Shown: piece after piece, positions 13,509 to 26,110 of the stretch
Layout: the number at the start of each line of letters is the position of its first letter
How positions within the stretch are numbered: the first letter of the stretch is position 1
Origin: Chaetorhynchus papuensis
Taxonomy: Eukaryota; Chordata; Aves; Passeriformes; Rhipiduridae
Direction of reading: 5' to 3'
Length of the DNA: 64,000 nucleotides
NCBI GenBank assembly: GCA_013396525.1
Contig: VWYX01001123.1
Coordinates: forward strand, 82,262 to 146,261
The notes under the pieces: generated by a model
What the model was told of the DNA's origin: nothing
Seen by the model: only the letters and a program-made list of their open reading frames with translations
Database searches by the model: none
Made by a program: the position numbers and the translations under genes

Positions 13509-13700
13509 GATTGTAGAATTGTAGAATTGTAGGGTGATTCAGGCCAGAAGGGACTTCAGGAGGTCTTTAGCCCAACCTCCTGCTCACAGCAGGGCCAGAC
13601 AAGGTCAGAACAGGTTGCTCAGGGCTTTATTCAGTCAGATTTTGAAAACCTCTAATGCTGACACCTGTAAAACTCTCTGAGTAAAGAGGTCCAGGTGTTC
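13509..13700 (-). mobile_element. CR1 LINE 3' end, minus strand
   Basis: On the + strand it starts with three copies of ATTGTAGA-like octamers (the reverse complement of the CR1 tail). Next comes TTCAGGCCAGAAGGGACTTC and CCAACCTCCTGCTCACAGCAGGGCC, which are typical of the reverse complement of CR1 3' UTRs. The inner boundary is uncertain; weak similarity may extend to about 13790. Confidence 0.75.
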
Positions 13701-16402
13701 CATTCCTAAATTTGTCTCAAACACCCTTGAAAAGCCTTAAAGATTTCAGAACAAATGCTAGGTCAAAATCGATCCCTCCTTTTAAATGTGCATTAAGAAA
13801 AAGTATCTCTTGGTTGTAGTGACATTAGGTTTATTGTTTTGTTGCAGTTTTACAAAAATAAATATTGTACTGCAAGGAGCAGTTTGAGTATGAAATCAGA
13901 AAACGTAAACCTCCAGATACTGAGTGAAAGACAAGTTGTATTTTTTTAAGCTAAGAAATCTATGAATAATAATTAAACATAATTAAAGTGAAATATGTTG
14001 TCAGCTTTAATTAAACAATTGTCTTCAATAAAAATTGGGGAAAGTAGGAAAATTTTTTTAATATATGATAATAAAACTTCTTTACTTCTGGTGGTTCACA
14101 ACTCATGTTTGGTACACATGTTTCAAATATCTCATTACTTTTGTTTAATAGACTGATGCTAATACTACAACCTAAACAGTTCAATGGTATTAGTGAATTA
14201 TTTATTGTTGTTTAGCATGGTCACATTCAAGTGAAATGTCTAGAGACAGGTGAAAGTTTCAGTCTTGTTTCTGGAACAAAATATTTCCCTTTTCTATCAG
14301 AAAAACGTTAAAGAATTTTATTCCCTGCAAGGCTGCACACCATACTTTTTCTGAACTGGCACAATACTTTTTCTGAATATCCCCCTTTCCCTCCTCCTCT
14401 TTCACCATTTGTTTTGTTAGCATTTTACCATTTAATGATAATCCTAAAAATGTCATTTTATCATCACTGAAAAATGTCAGGAAGTGAACACATTATGTAA
14501 AGGGACTTGGATTTCATACAGACATTGCCATGTTTAGGGACTATTATATCAACAGTTATCAAATTATTGTCTGACCTTTCCATCCCTCTAACCTGCAAGG
14601 CATTGAGCAATGGATTTAGCACTGTTTAGACAGAATTCATCTTCAGGTTATAATTAATAGGACGGTATTTAATCACTACATTTGTGTGATTACAAATGAG
14701 GAAACTGTGAACCATTACTGCTGGCTTGGACTGAGGCACAATTACTGGTAGCTTACCCAGCAAAAGTGCTTGAGAATTGCTGTATGCATTTCCACATTTA
14801 TAATTATGCAAAAAGCCCTGTCGTCTTACTTGACCTTTAAAGCACACAATGTGCTGATTGTAGAAAAAGTATTTTAAAAGCCTGATGGAAATTTCATAGA
14901 GTGCATATATGACCCAGTGATTGTATCATCAGCAAACGCTAAACAATAATGGTTTAAAGTCATTATTCTAATTTGGCCAGACCCTGCTAGATTCAATCAA
15001 ACACAATCAGAGGTGCATGGCTGACATTCTAACAAGCTTAGGGCAAAGGCATCTCATGCTTTGAATTGTATTAACTTGCTTTCTGACACCAAATACTGGG
15101 AATTAATTTCAAAATATTTTTTAAATATATGCACACAAAAATAATTTTACATATCCATCATGCAAGCTATTAAGGACAAGCTAAAAAATATGTCTAAAGC
15201 TAATGTGGAAAGAACTACATCAATATGGTGTTTGTGTGATAGAAGTACATACATGGTCATGTAACTGCTTACAGCATTAACCTCTCAAAACTTGTAGAAG
15301 AAATAGTAATAAAGAGAAAAACAGAAGAGAAGTTTGAGCAGCTGTACTTCATACAGCACATCTGTCAAACAGTTAAAAAGAAAAGCCTGTCCCTCCCTCC
15401 CTGACCCTCTTCCACTCCATCTTAAGAATTATGCTGTATTAAAACAAGTGTGATTTAAAATATATCTGAAATATTGTTATCTTATTATTATGCTTTTATT
15501 CATAATTACAATATAATTTTATCAGGAAAAGAAATTTTAGATATTTACAAAATCATATTTTTTTTTCCTTTGAGTCTCACTGCCACTCTTTTCTGTAGGA
15601 TGATATATCCAATATGTCACACTGGGTTCAAGCACTAGTCAAAATTTCTTGACCACTGCAAATAGAGCTACAGAGAATGTTTGTGTCAGTTATACACATT
15701 ATCAGCAAACGTCCTTTGTAAGCCATTAATGAAAAAGGCGTGCTGCAGAACCTTCTGTGTGTGCTTAGACATACAGCCGTTGTATAATACCCAAAAAACA
15801 TGGCAGGAAAAATATTTCTCTCCTTGATTCTAGATACATTTAGCTCCTTTTTTTGCATTCATGTTAGCTATTAACTATCAAGTTCAAAAAAAATTGAGGG
15901 GAGAACAAAAAAAACCCCTGAATCGATCCATTAAGGTGCTAGTTTTCAGTCCACAGAATCAAACCCCCAATTCATTTCTCTTCTTCATTCTTGATTTTAG
16001 CCACAAATCAAAATTTTTTATTCTTCATCTGAAGTTATTTGCTATAGGATGGACAGGCCACTGTGAATACACAAATATTTATAGGCCTTTCTTTAAATAC
16101 ATATCACTATATTTGCATAATGTTCTGAAAGTATCTCACCACAGAATTACATGGAAAACATAGAGAACTGTTTGCAAATGTTACTAACCTTAACTCTTCA
16201 TTCTCTCAGTTAAAAACACATGAAGTACTTCATGAAAAAATATCTGAGAATCCATATATTACTATTTGACAGAAAATAGTTATGAAAACTTTTTATGCTC
16301 TTTTTTGTAAGAATTTTCAGAAGGTAATTTTACATTGTCAGAGATAAACTGAATTCATACTTTACCTACTGCATCCCACCCAAATTGCTTTTATAGAGCT
16401 GT

Positions 16403-16521
16403 GGGTTTCTGGTTTGTGGTTTGGGTGGGGGTTTTTTTGGTGTGCTTTTTTTTTTTATTGGTTTATGTTTTTTGTTTTGTTTTTGCTTTGTTTTTGTTTT
16501 GGGTTTTTTGGGGTTTTTTAT
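16403..16521. repeat. G/T-rich low-complexity tract
   Basis: The + strand here is almost only G and T, with repeated GGTTT, GGGTTT and TTTTTG units, runs of GGGGG near 16429 and T runs of up to eleven. The frames translated through it (Phe, Val, Leu and Trp-rich on +; Lys, Pro-rich on -) are compositional artefacts. Confidence 0.9.
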
Positions 16522-17390
16522 ATGTACTATTTTCACATAGATTTTTTGTGACACCCATATTACAAAGGCACTTGAATATCTTTAAATATAGAGTTGATTT
16601 TTTTCATGTACAGAGAAAAGGGTAGGTTGGAAGAAAGTCCTCCGTGAGAGACTGGTTTAGTTCTGATATTTCTTTACTGTCCTTTCTTACATGAAGATAA
16701 AGTGATTGCTGCCAGTTGGTTACTGGAATGCAAATGACCTTTATCACTAAAAAAAATTGGAAAGAAACCAAATTGTTTGCCTGGTACCTTCTGTTTGTGG
16801 TTGAGAATTTATGCACATTGTTAACAGCAACACTTTTAAGAGGGTATGTGAGTGGGCGGGGGGAAATGGGAATGTATATATTAATTTCAGTGCCTAATAT
16901 TACCAGCTTCAGCTTTAGGAATGATGCTTAGGAAGATAAGTATTACAGATTATTATAGTACCTCTGCACTGTCTAAAATGCAGTTTGCTTTAAATTGCTT
17001 TTGTGGTTTGTATTTTGTGTGTGTGATGAGAAAGATATTTAAAATATTTTAGTTCAATAGATGTATTTTTTTCAAATTACAAAGTCTTCTTGCTATTGAT
17101 AAAAATTGTGTAACTCTTTTTATTCAGTCATTTATGTGCTTTGTCTTTTTTTAGCAATTACACTGCCCAGATTTACAATATGGCTTCATTTTAATGGAAT
17201 TTCAAACCCCAAAGACATGTCAAACAGCTTGTTAAATAGATTCTTTTATATTTATAGTTCTATAATATAAAACAGCTATTTACTTTATTTTCTTTCCTTG
17301 TTGGTGTACTAACAACCTGATTAATTTGCCAGATAGACAGTAATGTAAACAATATATGGTGGTAAAATGCCTATTTCTGAATTTGTGCAG

Positions 17391-17541
17391 GCAGAGCATG
17401 GTACCATGTGAAGCAGAAATGTCAGTCCTGAAGGTATCTTCAAATACAAGTATAACTAGAACTTTCTGGTCCAGTTCTTATTGGCTTGAAACAGGATCCA
17501 TATTTGTTGGTGGTTTGCCTCATCCTTATGCAGCAAAACAG
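17391..17541 (+). CDS. EYS: EYS coding exon, laminin G domain part 2 (phase 2 in, phase 0 out)
   Basis: This exon is 151 nt: one base completing the Arg codon from the previous exon, then 50 codons. The acceptor is TTTGTGCAG and the donor is AACAG|GTATTT, somewhat weaker than that of the upstream exon. The peptide begins QSMVPCEAEM, directly continuing the VQIR strand of exon 1. It has an NTS sequon and ends with the laminin G hallmark SIFVGGLP, which corresponds to the LYVGGLP-type turn of the family. The reading frame is open beyond both splice sites (about 17356 to 17592), so an ORF finder overextends it; the splice sites and domain limits argue for the short exon. From memory, the human EYS splice variant c.5928-2A>G places an exon start at c.5928, and a 151-nt exon there would end at c.6078, consistent with this exon. 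That correspondence should be verified by alignment. Confidence 0.87.
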
Positions 17542-20500
17542 GTATTTTTTATTATTCTTCTTTATTTTTATTTAAATTTGTATTATCTTTAGGAGTGGCA
17601 TGTTGAATATTATATAACTGAAGAGATTTAAACCATGCAAAAAAAAAAAATTACTTACAGCTTTTTAAGAGTTGCATCTAAGGGATGAGTATGGTCCCTT
17701 GCAGGGTATTTCTCATGCATCGGACTATGGTAAGTGAACAAAAAGAGCATTATGGTCTAAAATCATTATCTGAAATCCTGTTTGTCTTGATTAGTCAGAG
17801 TAAAGGAGCAAATATAATCAAATTTAGAGAAGGTACCTGTACCTCAGGTGCTAGTTCTATGAAGATGTGAAAAGTATAACTGCAATCTGTTCCAAAACGA
17901 AGGAGGCTCTGTTTGCATCCTGTGCTGGCATAGACAGGTATGTGTAAAAGTAGACCAGGCAAGAGAAAGCTGACCTGTGAAAGTGCATTAATGAATGAGA
18001 GATAGCACAGGATGGCTTGAATTTGTGGGGGTCTGTGTGCAGCTCGGGTAACCACGGTATGCAGGGATGAGAAGTAATATGCAGTGGGGCTCGTACAGAG
18101 CTAGGGAAGAAGAACACCCACAGGGTCATGCAGACAGTTGGAGACAAGGATTTTGGGGTAAAGTAGTCACAGCAACAGATACACATCACTTAAGTGATTT
18201 CCAGTATTTTTTTTTTTCCCAGAGCAGGATGAGTATAGTTAGAAACTTCTATTCCAGTTTATGACACTCAAACTCTTCACGCTTACACAGATCAAAGACC
18301 CAGGCCCTGTAATTCATTTGAGACTGGCACCATACACCCAGGGTACACTCAGCCCAGCTCCCAGCAGCATGGCCACTGTGCAGTGCAGCTCCCAATGCAG
18401 CTGGCTCAGTCTTCTACATCTTGTCAGGTGTCTGAGTATGGAGTGCACCTCTGCATCTAAGGGGTTGTTGTCATAGATATGTATAAATTTTTAAAATTAA
18501 ATTGTTGACATAAGGTGCCAGTGGCCTCACTAGTCCTAAAGTTCCAAGTCAGTCTCTGACTTTCACTTATCTAAAGCCAACCTGTGTTGCTACCTGGACT
18601 ATTTAACTCTCTTGTCTCGTTCCTAAATGTGTTTCCAGAATGTAAAACTGTTCACCATTACATAGCAAAGACAATCTGTGAGTGTTTGTATGTTTTCCAC
18701 ATGTACTAAAATAAATAAATTAAACTGTTAGCACTGGGTTGGTGTAGTGCAGATCTCATTTATCTGAACAGGGATCTTTGGATAGGTATCACCCCACAAC
18801 TGTAGCAAAGTTAGTCTGCAGGGGTTTTGTTTCCCCAGTGCACTGTAAAAACTGGACATATGTAGTCCACTTTTCATTTTTTAAGCCATACTTTCAGGTA
18901 GGCTTCACCCTGTGCAATTGATTTAACCTTTTTATTTCTGTTCTATTCTTCAGTAAGTGAAGGTCATCTTATCATGAGGCAAATAGAGTAATTTCAAGGA
19001 CTGGCATGTTTTTGATGCTGCAACTGTATTGCAGGATTTCTAGACTGCTTTCACCTTATAATAAATTGCACAGTAATCAATGATGTGACAAGACTGTTGA
19101 AATCCAGCTTAAAAGTTCTTGAGAGTAGGTGCTTTTTAGGTTGTAAAATATTCAGCAAAAAATGTACTTCTAAGTAGCTCATACTGACATTAAAAGAACA
19201 CAATGAGTAATATTCATAGTTATAAAACTTTTCCCTTAATTCAGATGTTCATACACAAAATATACCTTCATCTGGAATATTTTATCCTAAGTTGTATATA
19301 GAATTTTATTTACCACAGAAATGTATCTCCAAGAAATGTTCTATACTAATGAAATATATGAAAATTATATTTTCAATGTTTAAATGATTGATTTCTAGAA
19401 GTGAAGAGAAATTTTTGGGAGATACCCCAAAGAATTTATAGTGAAGGCTTAGAGAAATTCAATTCATGTAGTGTATTTTGGAGCAGGTAAAGAAGCAATT
19501 TGTTTGAGGCATATAATAATAATGTGTATGTGAGAATGAATTTTGAGATGATAAATAGCTCTTTACTAGCTGAAGGCCAAATAAAATCCAGAAAAATAAA
19601 TTTACCTTAGAGAAGTTCAAATAGCTATGAAACACAATGGTTTAAAGGTAATTTACTGCTAAAAAATTTGCCTGCATGTGTTGGAATGTCATATCAACAT
19701 GGGCTCTCTTTCTTTGAGAAGGTTGCAGTTCAATTCTATTCTTAATGCATGATTAATAGGTGAGATGTTGTGGTTCATGCTTGTTATCTAAATTAGGTAA
19801 TAGATGTGGGACACGTGCAAGTGCTCAAGCTGGTGATACTCAACCTCTATTAGTACTTGGAAAGCATATGTTCCTATAAGTTCCCCAAAAAGGCAAAAAT
19901 ATATCCTCTACTCTCAGTTGCCTCTCTAGTTTTCCACTGAGCTTTCTTGCAGCTTTCTTTCTGTTTGAGATGGCATCAGCCTTTTATTTCACTTAATTTG
20001 CTTTACTTATTTGTGATTTTTGTGTTCATTTTGATCTTAGTATCTCATTTTTCTTAATTTTTATGTTTTTGTAGCTTTAGAGAAGTTCAATTTTCCTTGG
20101 CTTCCATGTCAAAGTCTGTAGGCTACAAGACAAATATAGTCTATAAAGGCTGGGTTTTTTCCTTTTTGTCAGGAAATGGAGAACTGCCTGTCCAAGTACT
20201 CTTTATGTGGGCTTTTCAACCCCAGCAGTAGGAAACCACTCCAGAAAGTTTCTTTCCTATCAGTTTAGACCCAGGCAGTCAGTCTTCTATTGTAAAACCT
20301 TCATCATCCCTGAAAGAGAACAGGTCTGTTTCTGACCTTTGTCCTGCAGTTTGCTTCAAGGGAGATTTCTGCTCCAGCTGAGACTCAGCTTTTTCTGACA
20401 AGTGCTCTGATCGCTCTTGGAGTCAAGTTGGATAATGACCCTTGTGATATCCACAGTATTCACCTAATAATACTTTGTCTTGTTTTAGCTCCTTCTCTCA

Positions 20501-21084
20501 AAGGAGTAGTTCACTTTGCTGTTGGCTCTCCTACCTTCCCATACCGTGGAAGTTGCAAAGAACAGTGACTTCAGACCCCAGACTCCTTCAGTTTCTGACT
20601 AACAGGAACTTCTAGCCGTCAGTACCAGAAACTGTTGACATGGGAGTCCCATATTACTGGAATTGGCTCATGTTAAATGATTAATTTCTAGGCTAGATTC
20701 CTCTTCCTTTCATTTTGATTGAAGTTTGAGATTATCTATGAAGCCCTCAGTATAAAATATTGTCTCTCTGATGATTTCCTATGCATTTTCCTAATCAGGT
20801 CTCAAATGTCCATGCATTTTTTCCACAAATTTCCTTTTTTTCTGTTATTATTTGGTATTCCTTAGAGTCAGAGTGCCCTCAATAGGTAAGGGAAGGTGCA
20901 ACAATTCTACTGATTTCCCTAGTTTCTGCCACAGCTGTCTTCAGGAGGTCAGACCCTTACCCTCAAGCAGTGAAGTATTTAAAAGAATATCTGTAACATC
21001 TGGAGAAGCGATGCTAGAATACCCAATAGATTAGTTCACTATCCAGAAGATATCAGACCTCCCAGATCACAGTCCTGGTGTCTG

Positions 21085-21510
21085 TGGTTGGTGGCAAGAA
21101 ATACTAGAGCAAAATAAAGTTATGGACTACTTAAGTAAACCAGACACGTAAAGTTCCATGGATCCAGAAGGATGCTTACAGGCATGCACCCCTGGCTGAT
21201 GTTATCATGAGCCCACTCTCCATTACCTCTGAAAGCCTAGAGCTGATGACAGGGAAAAAGACAAATGTGAGGTCATGTTCGTCTTCAAAAAGCCAAGGAG
21301 GAAGATGGGTAAGCGTGAGCTGATCAGGTCAACGCCGCAAATGTGTTCCTGAGACAAATATAGAAACAAAAGAAGGACAAGCAGGTCCTTGGGAACAACC
21401 AGCATGGATTTACTAAAGGGAAACTCTGCCTGGCCCGTATGTTTGCATTCCCTGTTGAGATGACTGGCTCTGTGGGCAAGGGAAGGACAGTGGATATTCC
21501 TTCCTTTGTG
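21085..21510 (+). mobile_element. Old CR1 LINE reverse-transcriptase relic
   Basis: Read on +, the fragment has the translated pieces LSKPDT...MDPEG, CTPGLMLS and later NNQHGFTKGK, then VGKGRTVDI. These line up in order with CR1 ORF2 (L-D-x-H-K-S-M-G-P-D-G-I-H-P, NQHGFxKGxSCLTN and VDEGKAVDVVYLDFSKAF). Several frameshifts and stops interrupt it, and it lacks a CR1 3' tail. The subfamily is not identifiable by eye. Confidence 0.6.
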
Positions 21511-24500
21511 TCCCAGACAGCTTCACTCCCGACTCCTTTATCTCCTCTCTCTGAGTGGCACAGGAGGATGGGAAATGGGGGTTGTAGTCAGACCATAACA
21601 GTTTGTCTCTGCCACTTCTCCCTCTTACACATCTACAATCCTCTTAGCTATCCACAGACCAAAGATGGAAAAAGTATTTGACTTCATAGGAATTCTGAAG
21701 GATCTGAAGATGTGGGTAGAAAACAAGGTAACAAATACATGCACTGAAACACCTTGAATGAATTCATCTAAGTTCAAGCACTGCAATCTGTTTCATGTAC
21801 AGCAAGAAATGGTTTCTATGACTGTAAACTGTGCTTTTCAAAGTTTAGTGGATTCATCTGACAGTGTAGGAAGGCACTGCTGAACAGTCAGAATGAAAGC
21901 TAAACTATAAATAGCTGGCTGGCAGACATCTTGTCCTGCTGTCTCTACACAGAGAAAAAAATCCCCTTCAGTTCTGGGCCAGCTTTGTTTATTACTTATT
22001 TTTATATTCTATCCTATTTCTTTGATAAAGAATATGATGGGAATACTTCAGACTTGCCACAGGTAAATGGCAAAATCAGCTAAACAGTTAAACAGCATCA
22101 TCTTTTTAAAACATCGGGGTTTTAAAGCTGTTTATGATTACTGTTTTTTAAGACATAAAAATCAACAACAAAGGAAGAAGAGAAACCAAATTACACACAG
22201 AAAAAAACCCCTTTTTGATCAGAAGTTGAAAAAAGGTATTATTTTTGAAATCTCAAGACATGTTTCAGAATAATTAATTTCATGCCAGCTTTAGTATTGT
22301 TAATTGTTTACAATAGCTTTTTCTCTGCAGAGAAGATTGGTACACTCAAAGGAAAATTAAAAATTGTTTTCAAATACCTACAGCAGCAGTTGATTGCAGT
22401 AATACTGTTATTTCTGCTGCTATAATTGCTCCAGTAATTTATATTTCTAGACTTAATAGTATTTTAGTATTGAGAATGTGAAATGTCATTATATCTTCAT
22501 GTTCCTTTTCAACTGAAGCAGTTCCGTATAATTAAACTTTGCAAGTATTAAAACAGGGAAGTTTCAGAATGAAAGGAAGCTTCTGTACCAGGAGAGCAAT
22601 CTTCTAAATAAAAATAAAAGATTAGGTGGAATATGTGCAAATATATAAGTGGGCATCAATATGTTACCAATGGGGAAATGGCAACTGGAAATTGAGTGAT
22701 ATGCTCAAGATCATAGTGTGTTAATGTTGTAACTAAGGTGAGATGGAAATCATTACACAGCTAAAGACTCAGACTAGGAGACCATAGTAGTCTAGTGGGC
22801 TTGTACTTTAAATAAAAATGTTTAAAATACACTGTGCATGTGCAAGAACACATATGGTGTGCCTGTGAAAAAGAGATAATGTGATATCACGGCCATACGT
22901 ACTGCTCAGTTTTAAGATATTCTCAGGTATGTACATATGTAGATAAAAATATTTTAAACATTTTAATAACCAACTGCTAAAACATACAAAATTACATTCT
23001 TTCTCTTTTAATAACTCATCCCCAATTCCGTGGCACTGAGTGAAGACATGGACAATGTGAAACAGGTGTTACCACATACAGAATCAGACCCTTAATTTGG
23101 AATGATCCAAAAGCAATTTGCTCTGTGTTACAGCTGCTGTGCTTCCATAGACTAACACAACAGTAACCTCTCTGTAACTGTCTAGTTAGAAACAGTTTAT
23201 GATCCATTTCCCTTGCCAGAGCATTGCAAAGCAGTGGGAGAATTTAGTACAATCTGTGCACAGTGTTTTAGATTTGATTATCTGGCATTCACCTTATCTG
23301 ATAAATCTTGGGGTCTGACAGCAGCTTTCACATTATAATTTATAATAATATAATATGTACATGGTTCTTTAACATCCTGCTCCTGTAATCGTTGGATGTG
23401 AGCAAATTACAGTTGTCCTGACCCAGTTAATACTGCCTGGGCTGCAGTGTTCAGCCTGAGAAGATTCCTGGGGAAGCCAACAAAGGAAAGAACATCCAAT
23501 CTGTCACAGGATTGCAGGGCATAATAGACTGTTACATGGCTGCAACTGTTTGCTACAGTGGTATAAACAAGAATGGGCAGCTTGAAACTTTAGAGGGACC
23601 AGTTCTTGAACATCTACACACTTCCTGTTGTTCCACTACATATCTGAAATTTTCACATTTAACTATTAAAACTCATATGTTCTGTAAAATAATTTTTAAG
23701 GCAGACTGGTTATAGGTGGTTTTTTTTTCATTAGATCACAAATCTGCCTAGGACTTGTCCAAAGGATTTGGACATATTGATATTTGATATAATTTAAAGA
23801 GTTGTCTGATCCATCAGTTTAAGCTCTAGCTCACAACAGACTAAGTGTAAGCCAGATACCAAGCATTAGTCTTCCCTCTAGGTATAGTGAAATACAGGTG
23901 TTTAGCTTGTAGTAGCTACGCACTAGAGTTAAAGGTTCTACTGTGGTACAGAAAATGAAAAAGAACAGTGTTGACTCTTTTATCCAGGTTCTCATTGTGG
24001 TTTTAGTGCTACATTGCTGAAACTGTGAGATGTTCCTGTTTGTATCAATTCCAGAATCTGTATTTTTCAAAAAATGGGGTGAAATTGTTTGTTGTTATAT
24101 TTGTGCTATTCCCTTTTAATTTGACTTTTCCTACACACATTATACATCTTCTAAGTCCACTTTCTTGTCAGGTTTGTGATTTACAATATTCAGAAAGGGT
24201 CTTTCAGAGTGTTTGTTGATTTGAAATGATTTTTTTATCCTGAAGAGCATCTGACTTCTTTTTGAACCTTGACATGACGGTCTTTTATCCTGACAAGTAT
24301 TTACTTTCTGCTGTCTACTTAGGATATGCTTTGACTCTGTCTTTGAATCACCTGAATGCTTATCTTAATTAAGAGCACCACTTACTGTTACTCAAGTTAT
24401 TTTATATATTTATGCACTTTTATACACTAAATAAATATTTGTCACATCACCAAAAATACTTCTACATGTCAATGTTTCATTGGCTACTGTCACATATTCT

Positions 24501-24839
24501 GGTACTTGTTCTATTTTAGCTTGATAGGTCATGGTCTACAGGCTCTGCTCTTAGCTAATTAATTATTACCCTGAAATCAGGGGTCCTGTCTCTTGAGTGG
24601 AGAGATGTTTTGCCTGTTCTGAATAGTTTGTTTTGATCAGCACACTTTTTAGAATCAGCACTTCTTACATTGTCACATAATTCGTGACTGTGTTCAAGAC
24701 TCGGGCGATATTTGTTGCATCTAACCAGTGTGGAAACTCACTGGTATATACTCACTAGTATTTGCAATTTTTGTCTTTTTTTTTATCCTGTTTGTTCACC
24801 ACCCACCCAAAAAGACCCCTTCCTGTAATTCCCACAATT

Positions 24840-26110
24840 ACTAATTTTTTTTAAGAACCTTTGCTTGGGAACAATGTCAAAACATTTTTGGAAATTAGGT
24901 TGGCTCAGGTTTTGGGTGACCCTCTTATACAGGACCATTAATATGTTCAAGGGATTCTAATAACTGGGGAAGCATAACTTCCTTAAACAAAACTTTAGAT
25001 TCTTTATGTAATATTGTCCTTATTTACAACATTCAGGAATTTTTATTACAACATTCAGGAATTTTCTTCTGAATATAGATTTGCTGGGCTTTAGCTTGCC
25101 TCAATCATTTTGGCTTTTCATTGTCCCTTTTGAAATGCTAGTGTCGTATTTGCCACTTTCCTCTATATTGTTACAACATGATTTAATTAAAAATCTATAT
25201 AACGTTTTTGCACAATTCCAGGCTTCCTAGTTTTCACATATTAGAAAGTTTTGATCAGCACAGAACAACCTCCCCAGGGAGATGGTAGAGTCCCTGTCAC
25301 TGGAGGTTCTCAATGTGTGATTGGACAGGGTGCTAGATAATCTCATCTAAATTCCCTTTTACATGAAAGGTTGGACCAAATGATCTTGCGAGATTCCTTC
25401 CAACCTGGGATGTTCTATGATTTTATGGCTTAAGCGCTTTTTTCAGCCTAAAATAAAATATATCCCAGAACATTTTTAAATATGCCTAATAGTAGATTTA
25501 ATTTACAAGATATTACTTTTAAACCTTCACCCATATTTTGGCCTGAAAAATGTTGACTTATCATCTTCTTTATTCTGCTGCTTTGACAGTCAGTCTCTGT
25601 TTTTTTCTTATTTAATTTTTTTTAAGTTATGTTTGACTTTTTCCTACTTGATCATATGTAGTTATGGAACTCAATGGAAGTGTTCTGTAACATGCAAGCA
25701 TTTTTCCCATTGAGTTTTCCATTTGTTTTTATCCTTACTAACCTTGTCCTGATGCAGTTAAACCTTCTGGTGGATTTTTAAGTGTGATTTGCTCCCAGGA
25801 GAACACTGAATTTGAGTATATTATAGTCAGTGTTTTTAAGGTTTTGGGGGTTTTTTTAGTAATTATATATTGAAATATTGAAACATATTCTTTGGCTAGC
25901 TTAATGTAAAACCAAGAGTTATATCTCTTGTAGTTTCTCTAATGGTTCCAAGAAACCATTATTTACAGCATCTAAAAATGTAGTCCCTTCAGCATATTTT
26001 GTCATGATTTCTTACCAGACTGTTTGGGAGTAATTAAACTCTGTTATGACCATCTTTACTGCCTTACCCCTTCTAACCTGCTTTAGGATTTAAAAAATGC
26101 TATCATCACC
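24840..26110 (-). mobile_element. Possible ancient CR1/L3-like LINE zone, minus strand
   Basis: Antisense blocks such as AATGTCAAAACATTTTTGGA, GATTTGCTGGGCTTTAGCTT and TTTGGGAGTAATTAAACTCT recall old amniote LINE sequence (family knowledge, unverified). The younger plus-strand CR1 tail at 25258-25428 would be nested in it. There are no clean boundaries. Confidence 0.3.
25258..25428 (+). mobile_element. CR1 LINE 3' end
   Basis: This is a short 5'-truncated tail. ACCTCCCCAGGGAGATGGTAGAG, GTCACTGGAGGTTCTCAA and CTTCCAACCTGGGATGTTCTATGATTTTATGG follow the standard CR1 3' order. Confidence 0.88.

Larger units (their letters stand above)
1205..17390 (+). other. EYS: EYS intron, about 16.2 kb
   Basis: This intron lies between the two in-phase laminin G exons. 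It contains a plus-strand CR1 with an internal deletion (3262-3780), a plus-strand CR1 3' fragment (7715-8462), CR1 relics on the minus strand (9708-9960 and 13509-13700), an old LINE-like relic (5570-5900) and a G/T-rich tract (16403-16521). The stretches 1205-3261, 3781-5569, 5901-7714, 8463-9707, 9961-13508 and 13701-16402 are AT-rich, with only scattered short chance frames. A frame at 10405-10650 ending near a good donor is discussed in the findings. I saw no tRNA or other RNA gene. Confidence 0.75.

Noticed and set aside
16366..16625. Lys/Pro-rich minus frame and Phe/Val-rich + frame
   Set aside because: They are artefacts of the G/T-rich low-complexity tract.
17356..17592. Single 78-codon gene model covering the second exon
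   Set aside because: It is in the correct frame, but it extends through both splice sites into intron. The domain and phase argue for the 151-nt exon only.
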